A DNA stretch of 46,038 nucleotides from Flavobacteriales bacterium UBA5692 (lineage in GTDB: Bacteria > Bacteroidota > Bacteroidia > Flavobacteriales_D > Sanyastnellaceae): contig DIHQ01000091.1 of NCBI GenBank assembly GCA_002420235.1, positions 1-46,038 on the forward strand. Reading direction: 5' to 3'. The notes below the pieces were generated by a model that was not told the origin of the DNA, did not search any database, and worked only from the letters and a program-made list of their open reading frames with translations. This document shows, piece by piece, positions 40,396-46,038 of the stretch. Positions within the stretch are counted from its first letter, which is position 1. Each line of letters starts with the position of its first letter. A program made the position numbers and the translations under genes.

Positions 40396-43221
40396 ATGAT
40401 TACGCTCCCCTCTGAACGCAAACTGTTTCTAATCGATGCGTATGCCTTGATTTTTCGGGCTTATTACGCATTCATTAAGAACCCGAGAATCAACTCGAAG
40501 GGCATGAACACCAGTGCCATTTTTGGGTTCACGAATGCATTATTAGACGTCATTCGCAACGAAGCCCCTTCGCATATAGCTGTCGTATTCGATGCCCCTG
40601 GAGGTTCCTTTCGAAATGAGACATATCCTGAATACAAGGCAAACCGCGACGAGACTCCGGAAGACATCAAACGCTCCGTGCCATGGATATTGGAGGTGAT
40701 GGAAGGCCTGAACATCCCTGCAATCAGTAAGGTCGGATTTGAGGCTGACGATGTCATCGGATTTCTCGCAAAACAAGCAGCTGCTAACGGCTTTGACGTC
40801 TACATGATGACACCAGATAAAGACTTTGGTCAACTCGTCACAGACAAAATTCGCATGTTTCGGCCTGGGCGTGGAGGCAACCCTGCCGAAGTATGGGGAC
40901 CAGACGAAATTCGAGAAAAATTTGACGTAGACGAGCCGCTTCAGGTCATCGATCTACTAGGCATGATGGGCGACAGCGCAGATAACATCCCAGGCATTCC
41001 AGGGGTAGGCGCAAAAACTGCTTCCAAACTGCTACACCAATACGGCAGCGTTGAAGGGGTCATAGAAAACGCCAATGAACTGAAAGGGAAACTTAAGGAA
41101 CGCGTCGAAGACAATAAAGAGCTAGCATTGCTCTCAAAAGAATTGGCCACCATATGCCTTGACATTCAAATGGAGTACGATTGGCAATCGATGAAATTGG
41201 ATGCGCCCCGCCCTGATGCGCTGCGAAGCACCCTCGAAGAACTCGAGTTCCGCACACTCGCTCGACGCATATTAGGCGATCCCGCTTCAAAAGCATCATC
41301 TCCTGAGAATGCCGCCACCTTTGTTTCTGCTTCCGATGAGTCAGCCCAATTGGGCTTATTTGATGGAGGCGAAGTCAAAGACACCACAAACGATGCTACC
41401 AGCGATTATCAGTCAGCGAAGGATGCCAACGCAGTTTACCAGTTCGTGAATACACAAGATGGTTTGGATATCATGTTGGGAGTGCTGCACAGTAAACAGG
41501 CGTTTGCATTTGATGCTGTTACATCGTCGTTGGATGTAATGTCGACGCAGCTCGTTGGTCTCTCATTCTCGGTCGCAGCTAAATCCGGATATTGGGTTCC
41601 TGCATCCTGCAAGCATTGGTCCGAAGGAGAACTCCTCAATCAACTCAAGCCGCTCTTTGATGACTCCAAAAAAGAGGCAATTGCGCACGGTTTAAAATAC
41701 CATTACAAGGTACTCGCCACCCGGGGCGTAGTCATCAAAAATGAGGTGTTCGATACAATGGTCGCGCACTACCTCATTCAACCTGAAACCTCGCACCAAC
41801 GAGACCGCCTTGCCGAAACTGAACTGGGCTACACCGCCATCCCCATCACAGATTTAATCGGAAAAGCAGGGAAAACCCAAAAATCCATGGCGGACTTACC
41901 CGTAGATGCTCTCACTAATTACGCTTGTGAAGTCGCCGATATCACCTTTCAATTGCGGCACATCCTCGGGCCACGTTTGACAAAAGTCGCGGCTAGCGAT
42001 CTATTTCGAACCGTAGAAATCCCTCTTGTCAAAATCTTAGCCAACATAGAACTCGAAGGGGTGCGTATCGATTCCAATGAATTAAACCGGTACAGCGAAG
42101 AGTTAGGGAAACAAATCGAAACCTTGACCCGTGAGATCCATGAACATGCAGGACAGGACTTCAATATCGACAGCCCAAAACAATTGGGGGTGATTTTATT
42201 CGAGACCCTAGAAGTCAAAGCGCGGATTAAGAAAACAAAAACCGGTCAATACCCTACGGGTGAGGAAGTCCTAGAAAAAATTAAGGACGAGCACCCCATT
42301 GTTTCCGCTGTTCTGCGGTACCGCAAGCTCAAAAAGCTGAAATCGACCTATGTCGATCCGCTTCCCAAATTGGTTAATGCCCAAACTGGTCGGTTACACA
42401 CCACCTACCACCAGACGGTTACCGCCACCGGACGACTTAGTTCAAAAGATCCCAACCTTCAAAACATCCCCATACGTACCGAAGAAGGTCGGGCCATTCG
42501 AAAAGCGTTCATACCCCGAGATGATAACCACGTGCTCCTTGCAGCTGATTATAGCCAAGTTGAATTGCGTATCGCTGCAGCATTGAGCCAAGATTCGGGG
42601 CTTGTAGATGCATTCGTGCAAGGACATGACGTGCACACCGCAACGGCGGCAAAGGTTTTTCAGGTCGACCCCAAAGCAGTTGACCGCGAAATGCGGAGCA
42701 AAGCCAAAGCTGTCAATTTTGGAATCCTCTACGGGCAGGGGGCTTTCGGATTGGCCCAAAACCTCGGAATTCACCGCCGCGAAGCAAAAGAAATTATCGA
42801 CGCCTACTTCGTTGAATTTGTTCAACTCAAAGCTTTCACCGCCGCCTGCGTTGACCGAGTGCGCGAAACCGGTTACGCTGAAACAGTCCTCGGGCGAAGG
42901 CGATATTTACCGGATATCTTATCCAACAATGCAACCGTGCGCGCATTTGCAGAGCGCAACGCCGTCAACGCACCCATACAAGGCTCAGCAGCAGATATAA
43001 TTAAAGTAGCGATGGTTCGTATGCAAACTTCAATGGACGAAAACAACCTGAACGCTCGCATGATAATGCAAGTGCACGACGAATTGGTGTTTGATGTCCC
43101 GAAAGATGAAGTCGTGCAACTCCAGGGCCTAATTGAAACTGCCATGGCCGGAGCCGTTGAGCTTGCTGTGCCCCTGGCTGTAGACATGTCAACAGGCCAG
43201 AATTGGCTAGAAGCTCATTGA
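40396..43221 (+). CDS. polA: DNA polymerase I, with a degenerate 3'-5' exonuclease site
   Basis: A 941-residue repair/replication polymerase from ATG 40396 (MITLPSERKLFLIDAYA). The 5' nuclease domain (about 1-290) keeps its metal ligands: LFLIDAYALIF, VVFDAPGGSFR, GFEADDVIG, MTPDKDFGQL and GDSADNIPGIPGVGAKTA. The polymerase domain keeps motif A (ADYSQVELRIAAAL), the O-helix (RSKAKAVNFGILYG, with Phe at the ddNTP-discrimination position) and motif C (MQVHDELVFDV). The intervening domain aligns with the proofreading domain, but of Klenow residues D355, E357, D424 and D501 only the first survives (Asp373); the others are Val375 (FAFDAVT), His436 (GLKYHYK) and Val513 (YACEVAD). It is therefore predicted to lack proofreading, as in Taq polymerase. 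Confidence 0.95.
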   Translation: MITLPSERKLFLIDAYALIFRAYYAFIKNPRINSKGMNTSAIFGFTNALLDVIRNEAPSHIAVVFDAPGGSFRNETYPEYKANRDETPEDIKRSVPWILEVMEGLNIPAISKVGFEADDVIGFLAKQAAANGFDVYMMTPDKDFGQLVTDKIRMFRPGRGGNPAEVWGPDEIREKFDVDEPLQVIDLLGMMGDSADNIPGIPGVGAKTASKLLHQYGSVEGVIENANELKGKLKERVEDNKELALLSKELATICLDIQMEYDWQSMKLDAPRPDALRSTLEELEFRTLARRILGDPASKASSPENAATFVSASDESAQLGLFDGGEVKDTTNDATSDYQSAKDANAVYQFVNTQDGLDIMLGVLHSKQAFAFDAVTSSLDVMSTQLVGLSFSVAAKSGYWVPASCKHWSEGELLNQLKPLFDDSKKEAIAHGLKYHYKVLATRGVVIKNEVFDTMVAHYLIQPETSHQRDRLAETELGYTAIPITDLIGKAGKTQKSMADLPVDALTNYACEVADITFQLRHILGPRLTKVAASDLFRTVEIPLVKILANIELEGVRIDSNELNRYSEELGKQIETLTREIHEHAGQDFNIDSPKQLGVILFETLEVKARIKKTKTGQYPTGEEVLEKIKDEHPIVSAVLRYRKLKKLKSTYVDPLPKLVNAQTGRLHTTYHQTVTATGRLSSKDPNLQNIPIRTEEGRAIRKAFIPRDDNHVLLAADYSQVELRIAAALSQDSGLVDAFVQGHDVHTATAAKVFQVDPKAVDREMRSKAKAVNFGILYGQGAFGLAQNLGIHRREAKEIIDAYFVEFVQLKAFTAACVDRVRETGYAETVLGRRRYLPDILSNNATVRAFAERNAVNAPIQGSAADIIKVAMVRMQTSMDENNLNARMIMQVHDELVFDVPKDEVVQLQGLIETAMAGAVELAVPLAVDMSTGQNWLEAH

Positions 43222-43237
43222 TTGAGACTAGAATCAC

Positions 43238-43267
43238 TCTGCACATCAAGCTGTGTGGAACTTTTTT
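43238..43267 (+). terminator. Possible Rho-independent terminator after polA
   Basis: An 8-bp stem (43238-43245 with 43252-43259, including two G-U pairs) closes a six-base loop and is followed two bases later by six T residues (43262-43267). It lies 17 bases after the polA stop. Moderate stability only. Confidence 0.4.
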
Positions 43268-43331
43268 GATTGGTTTCCGTAAACCTGTCGGGTGAGAGGC
43301 ATATTCGTCTTTAATACCCAGAGATAAAATC

Positions 43332-44255
43332 ATGCGTTTTAATCAACGAATCCAAGCCCTTCCTCTCCTCATCGGACTGGGCGTATTTTTAACCACCGGA
43401 TGCGGTGGAAGTCAAGACGAGCACGCCGGTCACGACCACGGCACAGAAACGGAAGCAGTAGGAGGCATGGATACCGATGGTATGGCAGTGACCTCACGTC
43501 AAAATACCCTAACAAAAATTTTTCATGCGGCGCCTTCACCTATTGAAACCGCTTCGCTCATAAAACGCAGCGGTGCCAACTTCCACAAGGACGCCTTAAA
43601 TGGTGCCAACCGTGCCAGCGAATACACCACCAGCGACGCTCAAGCCATCAACCTAGGCGTTTACGGTGCTGACCTCAGCTACGCAACAATTTTTGAAGAA
43701 AACTCAACAGGTCTTGAATACCTCGCTGTAATTAAATCACTTAGTGCTGAACTAGGCGTGGATGATGTATTGAGTGGAGCGAGAATAGACGAATTGGAAG
43801 CCAATCGTAACGACCGCGAAATGCTCATTGACATTGTATCAGATACCTTTTATGAACTAAACGAGCGGCTGAAATTCAATGGTCAAGAAGACCTTGCTGG
43901 ATTGGTTGTTGCTGCTGGTTGGGTGGAAGGCATGTATCTCGCGACACGTCATCTTGAAGAAGCGTCTGAAGAGCTTAAGACCCGTATCGCCGAGCAAAAA
44001 CTCGTTCTCGATGACGTGATGCGCCTGTGCCAAAGCTATGAGCAAACGGAAGCCTTGGAGGAGCTTTTGACTTCCATGGAAGCTATTGTAGCTGCTTACT
44101 CAGATGTGTCAACAGCAGAGGGCGAAGGAACCACTTCCCGGGAAGAATCCGGTTCATTCGTCATCGGAGGTGGACCGACCTTCAGTGCAGACAATGCAAC
44201 CATTGAAGCCATCGCCTCCGCTGTGGAAACCGTTCGTTCTGGCTGCATTCAATAA
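43332..44255 (+). CDS. Conserved lipoprotein of unknown function
   Basis: A 307-residue lipoprotein: signal peptide with lipobox LTTGC (Cys24), then a short His/acid-rich linker (GGSQDEHAGHDHGTETE) and a largely helical domain. The core has a pattern I recall from other Bacteroidota hypothetical proteins: FHAAPSPIETASLIKRSGA, LNGANRASEYTTSDAQAINL, GVYGADLSYATIFEE, and VVAAGWVEGMYLATRHLEE. The acidic residues after the Cys (SQDE) resemble the lipoprotein-export signal that sends some Bacteroidota lipoproteins to the cell surface, but the match is loose. Followed 18 bases later by a small secreted protein, so the two form a probable operon. No function can be assigned. Confidence 0.8.
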   Translation: MRFNQRIQALPLLIGLGVFLTTGCGGSQDEHAGHDHGTETEAVGGMDTDGMAVTSRQNTLTKIFHAAPSPIETASLIKRSGANFHKDALNGANRASEYTTSDAQAINLGVYGADLSYATIFEENSTGLEYLAVIKSLSAELGVDDVLSGARIDELEANRNDREMLIDIVSDTFYELNERLKFNGQEDLAGLVVAAGWVEGMYLATRHLEEASEELKTRIAEQKLVLDDVMRLCQSYEQTEALEELLTSMEAIVAAYSDVSTAEGEGTTSREESGSFVIGGGPTFSADNATIEAIASAVETVRSGCIQ

Positions 44256-44273
44256 ACGAGAAGTAGAATAGCA

Positions 44274-44699
44274 ATGAAACATACACTCTTACTCCTGCTG
44301 GCCTTTGGTCTTTTCACCACAATGGCTGAGGCTCAGTGCCGATCGTTCACGAAGAAGAATTGCCTGTCCTCGTTGGATGGATACATTCAAAACGACAACT
44401 ACAATAGTGCGATCCTTATTCCAGGTGACGAAGCCGAATTGATGTTGACGTTCCTGGCGGGCCAGGACTACCGACTGATCATTTGTAGCCACCCTGTTCT
44501 TGGTGAAGTGGCCTATGAAATCAACGATGCAGGTGGCAAGCTTCTCTTCGACAGCCGCAAAAACGAGCCCGATGTAAACTATGTTGACTTTAAAGTGGAA
44601 ACTACGCAACAACTGCAAATCCGCGTGCAAGTGCCCGAAACCAGAACGGCAATCATGCACGAGGGATGTGTCACGGTATTAGTCGGCTCAAAAAGCTAA
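44274..44699 (+). CDS. Small secreted protein of unknown function
   Basis: A 141-residue exported protein: signal peptide about residues 1-20 (ending TMAEAQC), then a beta-rich domain with ILIPGDEAELMLTFLAGQDY, RLIICSHPVLGEVAYEIND, FKVETTQQLQIRVQVPE and a terminal GCVTVLVGSKS. The mature part has four Cys (CRSF, NCLS, ICSH, GCVT) that could form disulfides. Similar GQDYR-x-x-x-CS proteins occur in other Bacteroidota, but I know of no function. It is the second gene after the lipoprotein and ends just before a strong terminator. Confidence 0.78.
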   Translation: MKHTLLLLLAFGLFTTMAEAQCRSFTKKNCLSSLDGYIQNDNYNSAILIPGDEAELMLTFLAGQDYRLIICSHPVLGEVAYEINDAGGKLLFDSRKNEPDVNYVDFKVETTQQLQIRVQVPETRTAIMHEGCVTVLVGSKS

Positions 44700-44724
44700 C
44701 TCAATCTATCCTTGGAAAATATGA

Positions 44725-44757
44725 AAAGGACCGCACCACCGCGGTCCTTTGCTTTTT
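44725..44757. terminator. Strong, probably bidirectional hairpin terminator
   Basis: A perfect 10-bp stem AAAGGACCGC/GCGGTCCTTT (44725-44734 and 44741-44750) with loop ACCACC, followed by GCTTTTTC on the plus strand and by TTTTCAT-type sequence on the minus strand. It sits between the convergent small secreted protein and the metalloprotease gene and can serve both. Confidence 0.85.
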
Positions 44758-44774
44758 CGAGAAATAAAGGGGGG

Positions 44775-46038
44775 TTACTTTACAAACAATTGTGTGGCTG
44801 ACCTGCGACCGTCAGCCTCAACAACCAGTAAATAATTGCCTTGGGCTAATTGTGCTACTGGTATGTCAAATCGATGGTCTCCTGCCGGCAGAGCACCGTT
44901 GATAACGTTCCACATTTGACGACCAGTCAAGTCGAATAAATCAATCGAAACTACATCGAAAGGCTGGTGCGTATTAAACTCCAACGTGGACATTGAAGAC
45001 GCTGGATTGGGATAAACAGACAGAGCGATACCAGCTAAGCGTTCACGCTCTACCACATCAGCAATGGTCAGCACCTCAATGTTGATGTCATCCAAGAAAA
45101 TATTATTCCCGAGGCGACTCTCAAACTCAAACATGATGCGAAAGTTCTCTGTTAAAAACTGCTCATACGGAATGCTAAGGGTATAGCTGTTCCATTCGTC
45201 CGGACCGTTGGGTGTAAAAACATATGGATGCGGAGGAGCGGATGGCAAGTCTGTAAATCCCCTATGCATGCGGCGCAGACTCCATGTCGCACCACAATCC
45301 GGTGAGGCATATACTTTCAATCGATCATCAGTGTCATCTTCGTCTTCGTCGGTGCCTTTGTAACAATATGCCCACCTGTATGACACTGAAATTTCCGCTG
45401 CTTCGGACATATCCATGCTACTCGAGATAAGCTGATCGCGATTGTACTCGATTCCGTTGGACCAATTGTGAATACGTAATGAGCGATCCCCTGTGTAGGC
45501 AGCTGCAGTGACTACCTCCCAACCGCTTCCGTCATTCGATACGTCTACCATGAACCAATCATCGCCCAACTCGTCTGATTCAAAGCTGTCCTCAAAAGGC
45601 GTTTCCATAGCTCCAACTTCGAGTACTTGGATGTACGACGACTCAGTGATTGATGCTTCGTTGACGCCATTCGAAACGGTCAAAGCCACATCGAAAATAC
45701 CGGCTTGGTCAAAAGTGTGCCATGGTGTCTCTTCTTCGCTCGACCCACCATCTCCAAAATTCCACGACCAGCCTGTCACACCGTGGTAGCTCGAATCAAA
45801 AAATTGAATCGAATCACCCACGCAAATGGTTTGGCGAGAAGCTGTGAAGCGAGCTTCACAAAGAATAGGATCTTGATTCACACCCGTCTCTTCTAAGTTC
45901 GCTGGCGTCCAAAGCTGGTTACGTTGAGCAGTGCTGCTGTTCATGGCAGCACGCATGCGCAGACGCTGCCCCTCGGTAAACATGCGACCACAGTACGAAT
46001 ATTCCATGTAATTCTGGACATTGTCGTGGGAACCACAA
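44775..46038 (-). CDS. M43-type metalloprotease with PKD and type IX sorting domains (5' part outside window)
   Basis: The C-terminal 421 residues of a secreted protein; the reading frame is open to the window edge. The first visible residues, HDNVQNYMEYSYCGRMFTEG and RLRMRAAM, are the end of a pregnancy-associated plasma protein-A-like (M43) metallopeptidase domain, including the Met-turn (NYMEYSYC); the zinc-binding HExxH lies outside. A PKD domain follows (about residues 62-130, ending with WHTFDQAGIFDVALTVSNG), then a jelly-roll or MAM-like region (about 145-325) with acid-rich GTDEDEDDTDDR. The last 80 residues are a type A type IX secretion signal (ALSVYPNPASSMSTLEFN, DLTGRQMW, LAQGNYLLVVEADG, FVK). 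The protein is expected to be secreted or surface-attached. Confidence 0.85.
   Translation of the reverse strand, partial: CGSHDNVQNYMEYSYCGRMFTEGQRLRMRAAMNSSTAQRNQLWTPANLEETGVNQDPILCEARFTASRQTICVGDSIQFFDSSYHGVTGWSWNFGDGGSSEEETPWHTFDQAGIFDVALTVSNGVNEASITESSYIQVLEVGAMETPFEDSFESDELGDDWFMVDVSNDGSGWEVVTAAAYTGDRSLRIHNWSNGIEYNRDQLISSSMDMSEAAEISVSYRWAYCYKGTDEDEDDTDDRLKVYASPDCGATWSLRRMHRGFTDLPSAPPHPYVFTPNGPDEWNSYTLSIPYEQFLTENFRIMFEFESRLGNNIFLDDINIEVLTIADVVERERLAGIALSVYPNPASSMSTLEFNTHQPFDVVSIDLFDLTGRQMWNVINGALPAGDHRFDIPVAQLAQGNYLLVVEADGRRSATQLFVK

Noticed and set aside
1..46038. CRISPR arrays, tRNA/rRNA genes, insertion sequences, prophage or defence islands
   Set aside because: No repeat-spacer pattern, transposase, integrase, toxin-antitoxin or restriction genes were seen by reading. 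The window is core metabolic and envelope genes.

Overview
The window is a gene-dense stretch of a Bacteroidota chromosome, most likely from a Flavobacteriales-like lineage. Evidence for this: the BamA/OmpH/UppS/DUF6089 cluster next to NAD kinase; a DUF4271-hemD-rnpA-S41 peptidase run; DUF2480 and probable DUF6341/DUF6427 proteins; a TonB-dependent receptor with a carboxypeptidase-regulatory N-terminus; a PKD/type IX-secretion metalloprotease; and promoters of the Bacteroidota form TTG-N17-23-TAnnTTTG. Hand-counted 60-base lines mostly give 42-53% GC, except for one clearly GC-richer block (about 20.7-23.9 kb). I see no tRNA, rRNA, CRISPR array, prophage, insertion sequence or integrase. No gap between genes exceeds about 190 bases.

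Layout. 1-6.5 kb (minus strand): CBS-ACT protein, nadK, DUF6089 barrel protein, uppS, bamA and an ompH/skp gene cut by the window edge. This is an envelope-assembly cluster with ATGA stop/start overlaps. 6.5-8.1 kb (plus): pdxJ and an alpha/beta hydrolase. 8.1-10.8 kb: a CBS-tailed ClC channel and a divergent tandem-Usp protein. 10.8-14.8 kb (minus): ferritin, YfiR-family protein, TPR protein and a HAMP/SpoIIE-type phosphatase. 14.8-18 kb (minus): LD-carboxypeptidase, kbl and an FAD amine-oxidase-like protein. 18-20.1 kb: metG. 20.3-24.2 kb (minus): asd and a TonB-dependent receptor. 24.3-32.7 kb (plus): lamin-tail protein, DUF4271, hemD, rnpA, S41 protease and an O-antigen-ligase-like protein. 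32.6-34.5 kb (minus): a GT2-GT9 fusion. 34.5-44.7 kb (mostly plus): purD, a small membrane protein (minus), DUF6427-like, purQ, dxs, DUF2480, polA, a conserved lipoprotein and a small secreted protein, closed by a strong bidirectional hairpin terminator. 44.8-46.0 kb (minus): the C-terminal part of an M43-type metalloprotease.

Functionally most of this is core metabolism and envelope biogenesis: outer-membrane protein folding, undecaprenyl-PP and isoprenoid precursor synthesis (uppS, dxs), LPS/glycan assembly, purines, NADP, PLP, the aspartate family and DNA repair. The points most worth a second look are: a DNA polymerase I whose proofreading residues are mostly replaced while its 5' nuclease and polymerase motifs are intact; promoter elements placed so close to the purD and dxs ATGs that the mRNAs would be nearly leaderless; a GC-rich block with a boundary inside asd; a YfiR-TPR-HAMP/PP2C signalling cassette behind ferritin; and a single-chain GT2-GT9 glycosyltransferase. 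I did not find a clear new defence or mobile system; the unusual features here are variations inside ordinary genes.
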